From assembly GCA_900315735.1 (NCBI GenBank), contig ONAD01000018.1, forward strand, positions 1-64,000: a stretch of 64,000 nt of DNA. Direction: 5' to 3'. The stretch is from an uncultured Lachnospiraceae bacterium (GTDB taxonomy: Bacteria; Bacillota; Clostridia; Lachnospirales; Lachnospiraceae). Both the position numbers and the translations under genes were made by a program. The notes under the pieces were generated by a model that saw only the letters and a program-made list of their open reading frames with translations, was not told the origin of the DNA and did not search any database. Below, one piece after another: positions 52,662 through 62,296 of the stretch (the stretch's first letter is position 1; each line of letters begins with the position of its first letter).

Positions 52662-53924
52662 ATGTCAAACCTTTCTTATATGCAAAAAGCCACGGACAGA
52701 GGACAACTGCAGATTCATGTCACCACAGAGCGTGGCTTTTTCCCCATTAAAGATGCCTCCATCCGTCTTTCCTATACGGGAAATCCTACTGAAATTATTG
52801 AAGAACTATCAACTGACATTTCCGGTCAGACTGCAGCAGTTGAACTGCCGGCTCCCCCCTTAGAATATAGTATGGAGCCTTCTGAATTCCAGCCTTACTC
52901 GGAATATACCATTCAGGTAAATGCGTCCGGCTACCGTCCCATCAATATTTCCGGTATCTCCGTTCTGCCGGATAAAACTTCCATCCAAAATGTCCGGATG
53001 GAAACTGCCACCGTGGAAAATCCACTGGAACGAAATATTGTTATAACCGCCAACACTCTCTATGGGAATTTTCCGCCGAAAATCCCAGAGGATGAAATCA
53101 AGCCGATGACTGAAAGCGGCGAGATTGTCTTAAGCCGTGTTGTCATCCCGGAATATGTCATTGTCCATGACGGACCGCCAAGTGATTCTTCTGCCAACGA
53201 CTACTATGTCCGTTACCGGGATTACATCAAAAATGTTGCCTCCAGCGAAATCTATGCTACCTGGCCGGATGCAGCTCTCCGTGCAAATATTTTAGCGATT
53301 ATGTCCTTTACCCTGAACCGGGTGTATACGGAGTGGTACCGGAACAAGGGCTATGATTTTACCATTACTTCTTCCACCGCCTTTGACCATAAATTTGTCT
53401 ACGGCAGAAATATTTTTTCCAACATTTCCAATATCGTTGATGAGATGTTTAATAGCTACCTTTCCCGCCCGAACGTCCGCCAGCCGATTCTGACCCAGTA
53501 CTGTGACGGGCAGCGGGTAAGCTGCCCGAACTGGATGACCCAGTGGGGTTCGAAATACTTAGCCGACCAGGGATATTCCACCATTGAGATTCTGCGCTAC
53601 TATTACGGCAGCAGCATGTATATCAACACGGCGGATGAAATCAGCGGAATACCTGCCTCCTGGCCGGGCAGCAATCTTGAGGTTGGTTCTACCGGAGATA
53701 AGGTACGGATGCTGCAGGAGCAGTTGAACCGGATTGCCCGTAACTATCCTGCCCTTCCGACCATTACTGCCGATGGCATTTACGGTTCCGCTACCAGAGC
53801 TGCTGTAGAAAAATTCCAGTCCATCTTTGGGCTTCCGGTTACCGGAATTGTGGATTTCCGTACCTGGTACCGCATTTCCGAGATTTATGTTGCAGTTTCA
53901 AGAATTGCAGAATTGTATCAATAA
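52662..53924 (+). CDS. SpoIID-like and peptidoglycan-binding protein
   Basis: 420 residues, no signal peptide. Residues 1-110 are a beta sandwich of carboxypeptidase-regulatory type (GQLQIHVTTERGFFPIKDASIRL); 180-330 resemble the SpoIID/LytB domain (EIYATWPDAALRANILAIMSFTLNRVYTEWYRNKGYDF in parts; TAFDHKFVYGRNIF); 345-412 are a PG_binding_1 domain (VGSTGDKVRMLQEQLNRIA...ADGIYGSATRAAVEKFQ). Probably spore or cell-wall remodelling. Several related proteins in Lachnospiraceae lack a known job. Confidence 0.82.
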   Translation: MSNLSYMQKATDRGQLQIHVTTERGFFPIKDASIRLSYTGNPTEIIEELSTDISGQTAAVELPAPPLEYSMEPSEFQPYSEYTIQVNASGYRPINISGISVLPDKTSIQNVRMETATVENPLERNIVITANTLYGNFPPKIPEDEIKPMTESGEIVLSRVVIPEYVIVHDGPPSDSSANDYYVRYRDYIKNVASSEIYATWPDAALRANILAIMSFTLNRVYTEWYRNKGYDFTITSSTAFDHKFVYGRNIFSNISNIVDEMFNSYLSRPNVRQPILTQYCDGQRVSCPNWMTQWGSKYLADQGYSTIEILRYYYGSSMYINTADEISGIPASWPGSNLEVGSTGDKVRMLQEQLNRIARNYPALPTITADGIYGSATRAAVEKFQSIFGLPVTGIVDFRTWYRISEIYVAVSRIAELYQ

Positions 53925-54035
53925 ATTTCATAACTTAAACCTTTTCGAAAATTCTTTTTGCCACAAACCCATAGTAATTATGAAAATACAATGCTATACT
54001 AAATGCATATTACGAATTTACTGGAGGGAAAAATA

Positions 54036-54542
54036 ATGCATACATTTCAACCATATCCAATTGACCTTATGGAAATGAATCCGTTTACTAAAATCGGCAA
54101 AGAATGGATGTTAATCACAGCAGGTGATGAGAAAAAAGCAAATACAATGACTGCAAGCTGGGGCGGTGTTGGTGTCCTCTGGGGCAAAAACGTTGTCTAC
54201 ATCTTTGTAAGAGATACACGTTATACCAAAGAATTTATTGATAATGGCGAGACATTTTCACTTACCTTTTTAGATTCATCCAATAAAGGAGCTTTAAAAT
54301 ATCTTGGAGCTGTTTCCGGACGTGACGAAAATAAAATCGAGAATGCAAGAATGCATCTTGACTACTGCAAGGACACACCATATATCGACGAAGGAAATCT
54401 GGTCTTCATCTGCCGTAAATTATCTGCCACAAAGATGACTCCGGACCAGTTTATCGATCCTTCTATCGAAAGCAGCTGGTATGCAGACGGCAACCTTCAC
54501 ACCATGTATGTGGGTGAAATCTTAGAAGTACTTGCCCGCTAA
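54036..54542 (+). CDS. Flavin reductase family protein (FMN-binding split barrel)
   Basis: 168 residues from ATG 54036, with TGGAGGG 9 nt upstream; an 11-residue longer start is out of range of that site. KEWMLITAGDEKKANTMTASWGG and IFVRDTRYTKEFIDNGETFSL are typical of the flavin reductase-like FMN-binding domain. Uses FMN and NAD(P)H; partner unknown. Shared terminator with the GntR gene. Confidence 0.9.
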   Translation: MHTFQPYPIDLMEMNPFTKIGKEWMLITAGDEKKANTMTASWGGVGVLWGKNVVYIFVRDTRYTKEFIDNGETFSLTFLDSSNKGALKYLGAVSGRDENKIENARMHLDYCKDTPYIDEGNLVFICRKLSATKMTPDQFIDPSIESSWYADGNLHTMYVGEILEVLAR

Positions 54543-54559
54543 GCTACTCACATAACTTA

Positions 54560-54616
54560 CCCGGCGGCGGTTCTTTTCAGACTCATTTAAAAAGAACCAC
54601 TGCCGGGCATTTTTTA
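54560..54616. terminator. Bidirectional terminator between flavin reductase and GntR genes
   Basis: CCCGGC(G)GCGGTTCTTTT pairs with AAAAGAACC(A)CTGCCGGG around 12 nt, then TTTTTT on the plus strand. Confidence 0.87.
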
Positions 54617-54624
54617 CCATCATT

Positions 54625-55281
54625 TTACTTATGAATAATATCATAATGTGCCTGTACGGCAGCATCAATTTTTCTCTGGTCTCCTGTTTCGATTGCTTCT
54701 GCAATTTCTACATGAAGCTTCCACATTTTTTCAAATTTCTCAGCATCTGCATTTTCCCAGCCTTTTCTGATATTCTCGCTGTATATATCTGAAAATACCT
54801 GCATAACTGTAATCATAAAACGGTTACCGGAGCCAAGAATCAGCTTCTGGTGAAACTGCTTATCTATCTCATAGCTCTTTTCCTTGTCCGCATTCTGCAT
54901 AGATTCCGCCAGTGTTTTTAACTCTGCAATAGCCTGTTTGCTCATGTTTTTAGCTGCCAGATAGCCTATTGCAAGTTCTAAAAGGCAACGTGTCTCAGAG
55001 AGCTCGTCCTTATCTATCTGCTGCAACAGCAGCATCATATCGATTACTTTTGAAAGGCTTTTCTCCATATTACAGCAGATATAATTTCCGGAACCCTGCT
55101 GGCTTTCAATTAATCCGATATTTTCCATACTCTTTAAAGCCTCCCGGATGGACGGACGTGACATACCAAGTGTCTCTGCCATTTCACGTTCTGTTGGCAA
55201 TTTACTGCCAATCTGGAATTCTTCATTTCGTATTCCATCCTTTACAAATTCCATTACTCTCTTATACTCTCTATCCTTCAT
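54625..55281 (-). CDS. FadR-type GntR regulator of lrgAB
   Basis: 218 residues: winged HTH (LPTEREMAETLGMSRPSIREALKSMENIGLIESQQGSGNYI in parts) and an all-helical FCD domain (ELSETRCLLELAIGYLA, QFHQKLILGSGNRF, HVEIAEAIETGD) that binds a small acid or metal. It follows lrgB by 46 nt. A palindrome TGGT-N3-ACCA sits just before lrgA, a typical target of FadR-type GntR proteins. Confidence 0.93.
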   Translation of the reverse strand: MKDREYKRVMEFVKDGIRNEEFQIGSKLPTEREMAETLGMSRPSIREALKSMENIGLIESQQGSGNYICCNMEKSLSKVIDMMLLLQQIDKDELSETRCLLELAIGYLAAKNMSKQAIAELKTLAESMQNADKEKSYEIDKQFHQKLILGSGNRFMITVMQVFSDIYSENIRKGWENADAEKFEKMWKLHVEIAEAIETGDQRKIDAAVQAHYDIIHK

Positions 55282-55327
55282 ATGAATCTCCTTTCATCTT
55301 TTGCAAGGTTATTGCATAATAGATACA

Positions 55328-56020
55328 TCAATAAAAATTAGCAAATACAGTTGCTGCTGCTACCGTCAGAAGTCCTGCTACTGCAATGGCAAGACTGCTC
55401 ATTGCTCCTTCTACTTCTCCCATTTCCATGGCACGGGCTGTTCCGATTGCATGGGCTGAAGTACCAAGTGCCAGTCCCTTTGCCACCGGCTCTTCTATAT
55501 GAAATACACGACATACTACTTCTGCAATCATATTTCCTAAAACTCCGGTAATGATAATTACTGCCACCGTAATCGTTACAATTCCGCCAAGTTCTTCAGA
55601 TACACCCATTCCGATTGCTGTGGTAATGGATTTTGGCAGAAGGGTTACATATTCCTCATGATTCAAATGGAATATCACTGCAAATAAAAGCACGCTTCCC
55701 ATACTTGCAATGACACCGGATATAATTCCTGTTGCAATGGCACTTTTATGTTTCTTTAACAATTCCAGCTGCTCATACAACGGAACAGCAAGACATACCG
55801 TTGCCGGGGTTAAAAGGTAGCTTAAATACTTTGCTCCTTCATAATAACTGTCATAATCAATCTTACAAACACTTAATACAACAATGACAAAAATAATAGA
55901 AATCAAAAGCGGGTTAAACAGTGCCAGTTTTAATTTGCGCTTTAGCAGTGCTCCGATTTCATATCCAATGAGGCTGATAACTACGCCAAAGAAAAGGGTA
56001 TTTCCTGCAAAATTATTCAT
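55328..56020 (-). CDS. lrgB: LrgB-family membrane protein
   Basis: 230 residues, about seven helices; conserved [22 protein letters not shown] and [35 protein letters not shown]. With LrgA it forms an antiholin-like or pyruvate/small-acid carrier. Overlaps lrgA by 8 nt. Confidence 0.93.
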   Translation of the reverse strand: MNNFAGNTLFFGVVISLIGYEIGALLKRKLKLALFNPLLISIIFVIVVLSVCKIDYDSYYEGAKYLSYLLTPATVCLAVPLYEQLELLKKHKSAIATGIISGVIASMGSVLLFAVIFHLNHEEYVTLLPKSITTAIGMGVSEELGGIVTITVAVIIITGVLGNMIAEVVCRVFHIEEPVAKGLALGTSAHAIGTARAMEMGEVEGAMSSLAIAVAGLLTVAAATVFANFY

Positions 56021-56378
56021 TTTCTTCTTTCTCCCTTCCCTTTCGTATCACATGCTGTGTCACTCTTCCTGTTACAGCCATCACAATAATCGTTGTAAGC
56101 ACCGTAATGACAAGCACCGGCACAATAGTCGGGCGCAGTACGCTCCAGGAATCCAGAAGTCCTACTGCTGCCGGAATAAACATCACCGGCATAATTTCAA
56201 TTAAGAATACCGCAGTGTCTTTCACCTGTTCTATCTTAATGATGCCTGTTACCAACGCAAGCAGCATTAACACCAGTCCGTAAATGCTTGCAGGCACCGG
56301 CAATGGCAGCACCATATGCAAAATTTCTCCGACAAAAGAAATTGCCAGAATAATAAAAAACTGTCTAAAATACTTCAT
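56013..56378 (-). CDS. lrgA: LrgA/CidA-family membrane protein
   Basis: 121 residues with four helices (FVGEILHMVLPLPVPASIYGLVLMLLAL; FIPAAVGLLDSW). Holin-like partner of LrgB. GGAGG 9 nt before the ATG, and a GntR operator right upstream. Confidence 0.93.
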   Translation of the reverse strand: MKYFRQFFIILAISFVGEILHMVLPLPVPASIYGLVLMLLALVTGIIKIEQVKDTAVFLIEIMPVMFIPAAVGLLDSWSVLRPTIVPVLVITVLTTIIVMAVTGRVTQHVIRKGREKEENE

Positions 56379-56391
56379 TTCTAAATCCTCC

Positions 56392-56441
56392 GATTGGTAT
56401 TACCAATCACAGAGTATAATACAAAAGAAGTAAAAAGACAA
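56392..56441 (-). promoter_or_regulatory. lrgA promoter with GntR/FadR-type operator
   Basis: Minus strand: TTGTCT (56441-56436), 17-bp spacer, TATACT (56418-56413); immediately behind, GATTGGTA-N-TACCAATC (56392-56408), which fits the FadR pattern TNGTNNNACNA. Its place at the start point would block transcription, so the linked GntR gene is likely the repressor. Confidence 0.78.
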
Positions 56442-56461
56442 GTTTTATTTTTAGAAATCTA

Positions 56462-56490
56462 TTGACTTTCTGTGAAAATGCGTGTATTCT
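56462..56490 (+). promoter_or_regulatory. Promoter of the MalY/PatB gene
   Basis: TTGACT (56462-56467), 17-bp spacer, TATTCT (56485-56490), 45 bp before the ATG. Confidence 0.7.
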
Positions 56491-56534
56491 TTTCCTAGTG
56501 TTTTGATATGTTTTGTAGGAAAGGAGTGTATCTC

Positions 56535-57704
56535 ATGGATAGAGATTTTAATCAAATTATAGACCGACACAATACGAATTCTTTAAAATATGATTTTGCC
56601 CTGCAGCGTGGAAAGTCCGCTGATATACTGCCAATGTGGGTAGCTGACATGGATTTTCAGGCACCGACTGCTGTCTGCTCCCGCTTAGAAGAATTGAGCC
56701 GTTTCGGTATCTTCGGATACAGCGATAACCAGACTTCCTACTTTGATGCTGTTTTAAACTGGTATCAGAAACATTTTAACTGGACCGCTAAAAAAGAATG
56801 GATTCTTCGTACTCCGGGCGTTGTATTTGCAATTGCAGCTGCGATTCGTGGACTGACAGAAGAAGGAGATGCTGTTCTTATCCAGGAACCGGTATATTAT
56901 CCATTCTCTTCTATTATAACCCAGAATAAACGGAAAAAAATCATTAATCCACTGGTAAATAAAAATGGACATTACGAAATGGATCTTGATGATATGGAAC
57001 AGAAAATCATCGACAACCATGTAAAACTCTTCCTTTTGTGCAGTCCCCACAATCCGGTTGGACGTGTCTGGACTTTAGATGAATTAGAAGCTGTTGGAAA
57101 CCTTTGCCAGAAACACGGTGTCATCATTGTCAGTGATGAAATTCACAGTGATTTTACCTTTGAAGGACATACTCACTATGTATTTGCCTCTGTTTCCGAT
57201 GCCTTTGCCCAGAACAGTGTTATCTGTACTTCACCGAGCAAAACTTTTAACGTTGCAGGGCTTCAGATTTCCAACATATTTGTACCAAATCCTAACCTTC
57301 GGAAGAAAGTAAAAGATGCTATTGCAGCCACCGGTTACTGCGAAGTCAATTATTTTGCCCTGGCTGCCTGCGAGACTGCTTACCGGGAAGGTGAAACATG
57401 GCTGAATGAGCTTCGCAAATATCTCACCGACAACCTGCATTACGTCTATGCTTATCTTATGAAATATCTTCCGGAGATAAGACTTGTAGAACCGGAAGGC
57501 ACCTACCTTCTCTGGCTTGACTGCCGTAACCTAAAAATGACGGAGAAGGAACGGATTGATGCCATTGAAAACAAAGGAAAATTATGGCTTGATACCGGCT
57601 CCATGTTTGGAGAAGCCGGCACCGGTTATGAACGAATTAATATTGCCTGCCCTCGTGCAACTTTAGAAGAATGCTTAAACCGTCTGCGGAAAGCATTTTC
57701 CTAA
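56535..57704 (+). CDS. MalY/PatB family cystathionine beta-lyase aminotransferase
   Basis: 389 residues from ATG 56535, AGGAAAGGAG upstream. Fold-type I PLP enzyme: LPMWVADMDF, PGVVFAIAAAIRG, SPHNPVGRVW, DEIHSDF, PLP lysine in SPSKTFNVAGLQ, and RINIACPRATLEE. It splits cystathionine or other C-S compounds. It suits the sulfur genes nearby. It ends overlapping the deacetylase stop by 4 nt. Confidence 0.92.
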   Translation: MDRDFNQIIDRHNTNSLKYDFALQRGKSADILPMWVADMDFQAPTAVCSRLEELSRFGIFGYSDNQTSYFDAVLNWYQKHFNWTAKKEWILRTPGVVFAIAAAIRGLTEEGDAVLIQEPVYYPFSSIITQNKRKKIINPLVNKNGHYEMDLDDMEQKIIDNHVKLFLLCSPHNPVGRVWTLDELEAVGNLCQKHGVIIVSDEIHSDFTFEGHTHYVFASVSDAFAQNSVICTSPSKTFNVAGLQISNIFVPNPNLRKKVKDAIAATGYCEVNYFALAACETAYREGETWLNELRKYLTDNLHYVYAYLMKYLPEIRLVEPEGTYLLWLDCRNLKMTEKERIDAIENKGKLWLDTGSMFGEAGTGYERINIACPRATLEECLNRLRKAFS

Positions 57705-58531
57705 GAATTCGAGCCGGCAATCAACTCATCCAAAGTGCCAAAATGGTATCCCATTTCTTCCCACTTTGTCAGGAGTTCATCTAAAATTTCACCATTGGTC
57801 TTTGAAGTATTGTGCAGCAGCACAATAGCTCCCGGATGAATACGTCCAGTGAGTTTTTCAAAGGCCTCTTCTTTTGTCGGCTGATTATCCGGGTCCCAGT
57901 CCACATAGGCAAGACTCCAGAAAAAAGTATAATAGCCTAATTCTTTTGCCATTTTCAAATTTGACTCACTGTATTTTCCCTGAGGCGGCCGGTAAAATTT
58001 TACCATCTCCTTGTCTGTAATCTCTTCATAAAGTGACTTAACATCCTCAACTTCCTTTTGAAATGCCGATACATCTGCAATTTCTGACATATCCGGATGA
58101 TGATAGGTATGGTTTCCTACCGTATGACCTTCTTCCACCATTTTCTTTACCAGATCCGGGCTGGTCTCTAAGAAATGCCCTACCACAAAGAAGGTTGCCT
58201 TTACATCATGCTTTTTCAACGCTTCCAATATTTTTTCCGTATTTCCATTCTCATAGCCACAGTCAAAAGTCAGGTAAATCACCTTATCCTCGTCATCACC
58301 AATAAAATATGTATTATATTTCCGTAATTCTTCCGGTGTCGCATTACCGGTTGGCTGTGTCCCCGGTTCACCGAATCCAAGTCCCCAGTTCTCTGTTGTA
58401 GATGCCACTGCATTTACTCCCAGTAAGCCACCATTCTGCCAGCTGTTTACCAGCACTGCACTCCCACGGCCGGCACAGAATACCAATGCCAGCATTACTG
58501 CTGCTGCCAGTATCTTTTTCCATTTTTTCAT
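57701..58531 (-). CDS. PdaA-like polysaccharide deacetylase
   Basis: 276 residues from ATG 58531 (MKKWKKILAAAVMLALVF). Signal or anchor helix 1-25. NodB domain: YLTFDCGYENGN (Asp motif 1), HTVGNHTYHHPDMS (metal His), RPPQGKYSE, FWSLAYVDWD, PGAIVLLHN. The close match to PdaA suggests deacetylation of muramic acid for cortex delta-lactam. The ATG lies right at the end of a terminator hairpin. Confidence 0.9.
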   Translation of the reverse strand: MKKWKKILAAAVMLALVFCAGRGSAVLVNSWQNGGLLGVNAVASTTENWGLGFGEPGTQPTGNATPEELRKYNTYFIGDDEDKVIYLTFDCGYENGNTEKILEALKKHDVKATFFVVGHFLETSPDLVKKMVEEGHTVGNHTYHHPDMSEIADVSAFQKEVEDVKSLYEEITDKEMVKFYRPPQGKYSESNLKMAKELGYYTFFWSLAYVDWDPDNQPTKEEAFEKLTGRIHPGAIVLLHNTSKTNGEILDELLTKWEEMGYHFGTLDELIAGSNS

Positions 58532-58568
58532 AAAAAAAGCCTCATATACTCTTTCTAAAGTATATGAG
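58532..58568 (-). terminator. Terminator of the amino acid ABC operon
   Basis: CTCATATACT pairs with AGTATATGAG around 8 nt, then GCTTTTTTT on the minus strand; the T-run runs straight into the ATG of the deacetylase, and the stem holds its likely RBS (ATGAGG). Confidence 0.82.
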
Positions 58569-58598
58569 ACTCTGCGCAACTCATGCTTTTCTTTTATC

Positions 58599-59345
58599 CT
58601 ACGCAAGCATATTTAAGAACTGGGAAATTCTTTCATTTCCACTTCCTGCTACCTCGTCATAGGTTCCTGCCTTCACAATATTTCCACCATCAAAGAAAAC
58701 AATACGGTCTGCGACCTCTCTTGCAAAAGACATCTTATGAGTCACAATTACAATCGTGCGGTCTTCCTCTACCAGTTTACGAATCAGATTTAATACCTCT
58801 ACTTCAAGCTCAGGATCCAATGCACTGGTTGGTTCATCAAACAAAAGTAATTCCGGTTTCATTGCAAGTGCTCTTGCGATGGCAATTCTCTGCTGCTGTC
58901 CACCGGACAATTCATGAGGATATGCATCCTTCTTATCCGACAAACCGACTTTACTTAAAAGTTCCGATGCTTCCTGCTGGCATTTTTCCTTTGGCTCTCC
59001 TAATACCACCAACGGACCTTCCATGATATTTTCAAGAACCGTCTTATGTGGAAACAACTGGAAATTCTGAAATACCATTCCTGTCTTTTTACGGATTTCC
59101 CGCAATGGTTTTGCATCCAGCTTCGGTTTTTTCTTTCCCTCTTCAAACTGATAAGATGCTCCGTTTAAATCCACGGTTCCGGAATCCGGTATTTCCAGCA
59201 GGTTAATGCAACGAAGCAATGTCGTCTTTCCTGAACCGGACGGTCCAATCAGTACTGTTGTCTTATTTGCAGGGATTTCCAATGTAACGCCTTTCAGCAC
59301 TTCGTTATCCCCAAATGTTTTTCTGATATTTGAAACACAATACAT
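58599..59345 (-). CDS. Polar amino acid ABC transporter, ATPase
   Basis: 248 residues. Walker A GPSGSGKTTLL, Q-loop VFQNFQLFPHKT, signature LSGGQQQRIAIARA, Walker B LLFDEPTSALD, switch His in VIVTHKM. Powers uptake through the permease 10 nt upstream. Cystine is likely because of the cysK/metY context. Confidence 0.95.
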   Translation of the reverse strand: MYCVSNIRKTFGDNEVLKGVTLEIPANKTTVLIGPSGSGKTTLLRCINLLEIPDSGTVDLNGASYQFEEGKKKPKLDAKPLREIRKKTGMVFQNFQLFPHKTVLENIMEGPLVVLGEPKEKCQQEASELLSKVGLSDKKDAYPHELSGGQQQRIAIARALAMKPELLLFDEPTSALDPELEVEVLNLIRKLVEEDRTIVIVTHKMSFAREVADRIVFFDGGNIVKAGTYDEVAGSGNERISQFLNMLA

Positions 59346-59355
59346 AAATGACCTC

Positions 59356-60039
59356 CTAGTTCTTGCCTACTCTGAGTTTTTTCTCCAACAGTTTCTGCAC
59401 TCCGTTTAATAAAGTGCAGAAAATCAGATAAATAAATGCTACTTCAAGATATATAATCAGATATTCAAATGTTCCACTGGCAAATTCCTGTGCTTTACGA
59501 AACATCTCTGTAATCATAATCGTAGATGCCAGGGAAGTATCCTTCACCAGACTGATAAATGAGTTAAACAGTGGCGGAACAGATACCTTTGCTGCCTGTG
59601 GAATAATGATTCTGGTAAATATCTGATGATAGCTCATACCAATCGAATATCCGGCTTCCCACTGCCCCTTTGGAATGGAAAGAATTGCAGCCCTTATAGT
59701 TTCTGCTGAATATGCTCCTACATTTAGTGAAAATGCAACAACACTGGCAATCCACTTGTCGATTCCCAGTGGATTACAAATTCCCCAGTAAACAATGAAT
59801 AACTGTACCAGAAGCGGTGTTCCCCTGAATATCCAAATATAAATACCGGCAATCTGTCTGATTACCGGTACTTTATTAATTACAACCAGGGCAACGAGCA
59901 CCGCAATAATGATTCCTATTGCAAATGAAATAAGTGTCAATGGAATGGAATATGTAATTCCTTTTTCCAACATCGGCCAGAAAGCACGTTTCATAAGGTC
60001 AATCTGACTTTCCTTTAATCCAAATATACCTGTTGCCAT
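59356..60039 (-). CDS. Polar amino acid ABC transporter, permease
   Basis: 227 residues, five to six helices. HisM/GlnP type EAA loop: EAGYSIGMSYHQIFTRIIIPQA, and WIFRGTPLLVQLFI near the front. Pairs with the ATPase and binding protein around it. Confidence 0.94.
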   Translation of the reverse strand: MATGIFGLKESQIDLMKRAFWPMLEKGITYSIPLTLISFAIGIIIAVLVALVVINKVPVIRQIAGIYIWIFRGTPLLVQLFIVYWGICNPLGIDKWIASVVAFSLNVGAYSAETIRAAILSIPKGQWEAGYSIGMSYHQIFTRIIIPQAAKVSVPPLFNSFISLVKDTSLASTIMITEMFRKAQEFASGTFEYLIIYLEVAFIYLIFCTLLNGVQKLLEKKLRVGKN

Positions 60040-60084
60040 CTTTTTCTCCTGTTTCTGCTTCTTCTTGTTCTAATCGCACGCAGA

Positions 60085-60888
60085 TTATTTTGTTGAAATA
60101 TCTGTTGAGAAATATTTCTCTGAAATTTTTGCAATCGTACCATCCGCTAAAAGTGCATCAATTGCTTTATCAAGGTCATTCTTTAATTCTGTATTACCTT
60201 TCTTCATTACAATTGCACTGGATGTTACATCGTCTGACTCTGCCATAACCTTGGTAGACTCTGTGTCACCTTTTACTGTCTGCCAGTATGCATAGGTCAG
60301 CTCATCATTAATTGCACAATCTGCTTCTCCGCTGATTACACATTCCATAGCAAGAGAGAATTCATCCTGTCCTACAATCTCTGCGCCATAATCTTTTGCA
60401 ATCTGGTTAAAGTTAGAAGTAAGTCCTTCTGCTGCTTTCTTTCCTGCAATATCCTCGAAGCTCTTAATGTCTTCGTTATCTGATTTTACAATCAGAACCG
60501 GTTTGGAATAGATGTATGGAGTAGAGAAATCATAATTCTCCTGTCTCTCGTCTGTCATGGTAACCTGGTTCATTATAACATCAAAGTTTCCTGCATTCAA
60601 TGCCTCAAACATAGAATCCCACTCTGTTTCTACGAATTCTACATCCCATCCGAGATAATCTCCAATGGCATTGGCAACATCTACTTCGTAACCAACCAGA
60701 TTTCCATCTGTATCATGGTAAGTATAAGGTGCATATGTTCCTTCCATTCCGACTTTCAGTACCTTTTTACCGCTTTCTGTAGCAGCCGCATCTGCTTTAT
60801 CTGTATCAGAATTTGTCTTTCCGCATCCTGCTGCAGCAAATGCTGTAACAGCTGCCAATAAAATTGCAATCAGTTTTCTGCTCTTCAT
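60085..60888 (-). CDS. Polar amino acid ABC transporter, binding lipoprotein
   Basis: 267 residues. Lipobox FAAAGC (Cys22). SBP type 2: LKVGMEGTYAPYTYHDTDGNLVGYEVDVANAIGDYLG in pieces, DVIMNQVTMTDERQENYDFSTPYI. The D-GY-VD pattern suits cystine or polar amino acids. AGGAGA upstream. Confidence 0.94.
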   Translation of the reverse strand: MKSRKLIAILLAAVTAFAAAGCGKTNSDTDKADAAATESGKKVLKVGMEGTYAPYTYHDTDGNLVGYEVDVANAIGDYLGWDVEFVETEWDSMFEALNAGNFDVIMNQVTMTDERQENYDFSTPYIYSKPVLIVKSDNEDIKSFEDIAGKKAAEGLTSNFNQIAKDYGAEIVGQDEFSLAMECVISGEADCAINDELTYAYWQTVKGDTESTKVMAESDDVTSSAIVMKKGNTELKNDLDKAIDALLADGTIAKISEKYFSTDISTK

Positions 60889-60914
60889 AATAATCTCCTC
60901 TTTCTTTCTGTCTC

Positions 60915-62222
60915 TTACTCTACTGCCTTAAATGCTTCCTCTAAGTCTTCAATAATATCGTCGATGTTCTCTGTTCCGATAGAAAGACGAATCGTATTTG
61001 GTTTGATTCCCTGCTCTTCTAATTCTTCTGCGCTAAGCTGTGAATGTGTGGTTGATGCAGGATGAATAACCAGAGATTTTACATCTGCAACATTTGCCAG
61101 TAAGGAGAAGATTTCCAGATTATCGATGAAATCTTTTGCCTTTCTGTCATCACCTTTAATTTCAAAGGTAAAGATAGAACCGCCACCGTTCGGGAAGTAT
61201 TTCTTATATAACTCCTGCTGTTTTGGATCTGTGCTTACTGCAGGATGATTTACACGCTCAACCTGTGGATGGTTATTTAAGAACTCTACTACCTTTAATG
61301 CATTCTGTACATGACGCTCAACTCTTAAGGATAAGGTCTCTAATCCCTGTAAGAAGATAAATGCATGGAATGGAGATATTGTTGCTCCTGTATCACGAAG
61401 TAAGATTGCACGAATCTTGGTTACAAATGCTGCAGGTCCTACTGCTTTTGTAAAGCTGATTCCGTGATAACTTGGGTTCGGCTCAGTTAAGGATGCAAAT
61501 TTTCCACTTGCCTCCCAGTCAAATTTTCCGCTGTCTACGATAACTCCACCGATTGTTGTTCCGTGTCCACCGATGAATTTTGTTGCAGAATGTACTACGA
61601 TGTCTGCACCATATTCGATTGGACGAACCAGATAAGGTGTTGCAAAAGTATTGTCTACAACCAATGGAATCTTATGTGCATGTGCTACTTTTGCGATAGC
61701 TTCAATATCAGCTACGTCTGAGTTAGGATTTCCTAATGTCTCAATATATAATGCTTTGGTGTTGTCTTTGATTGCTGCTTCAAATGCTTCTGGTTCCGGC
61801 TCAACGAATGTTGTTGTAATGCCGTACTGAGGAAGTGTATGCTCTAAGAGGTTATAAGTACCACCATAGATATTCTTTGCTGCTACGATATGATCCCCGT
61901 TCTGTGCAAGATTTTCAATAGTATAAGTAATTGCTGCTGCTCCGGATGCTACTGCCAATGCTGCAACTCCACCCTCTAATGCTGCAATTCTCTGCTCAAA
62001 CACATCTTCTGTCGGGTTAGTAAGTCTTCCGTAAATATTTCCTGCATCTGCAAGACCAAATCTTGCTTCTGCATGGTCACTGTTGTGGAATACATAAGAT
62101 GATGTCTGATAAATAGGTACTGCTCTTGCATCTGTCACTGGATCTGGATTTTCCTGTCCTACATGTAACTGTAAAGTTTCAAATTTTAAATTACGTTCTG
62201 CTCTGCTTTTCTTTGCGCTCAT
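60915..62222 (-). CDS. metY: O-acetylhomoserine sulfhydrylase
   Basis: 435 residues from ATG 62222 ([20 protein letters not shown]), GGAGAAAG upstream; a 12-residue longer start lacks a better site. Cys/Met PLP family: [48 protein letters not shown] lysine in [27 protein letters not shown]. Makes homocysteine from O-acetylhomoserine and sulfide. In one run with cysK. Confidence 0.95.
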   Translation of the reverse strand: MSAKKSRAERNLKFETLQLHVGQENPDPVTDARAVPIYQTSSYVFHNSDHAEARFGLADAGNIYGRLTNPTEDVFEQRIAALEGGVAALAVASGAAAITYTIENLAQNGDHIVAAKNIYGGTYNLLEHTLPQYGITTTFVEPEPEAFEAAIKDNTKALYIETLGNPNSDVADIEAIAKVAHAHKIPLVVDNTFATPYLVRPIEYGADIVVHSATKFIGGHGTTIGGVIVDSGKFDWEASGKFASLTEPNPSYHGISFTKAVGPAAFVTKIRAILLRDTGATISPFHAFIFLQGLETLSLRVERHVQNALKVVEFLNNHPQVERVNHPAVSTDPKQQELYKKYFPNGGGSIFTFEIKGDDRKAKDFIDNLEIFSLLANVADVKSLVIHPASTTHSQLSAEELEEQGIKPNTIRLSIGTENIDDIIEDLEEAFKAVE

Positions 62223-62296
62223 CTTCTCTTTCTCCGTTCTGTTATTTATTTCTGTCACTCTGATTTTACATCAGACTTTTTCTATTCTACTACAAA

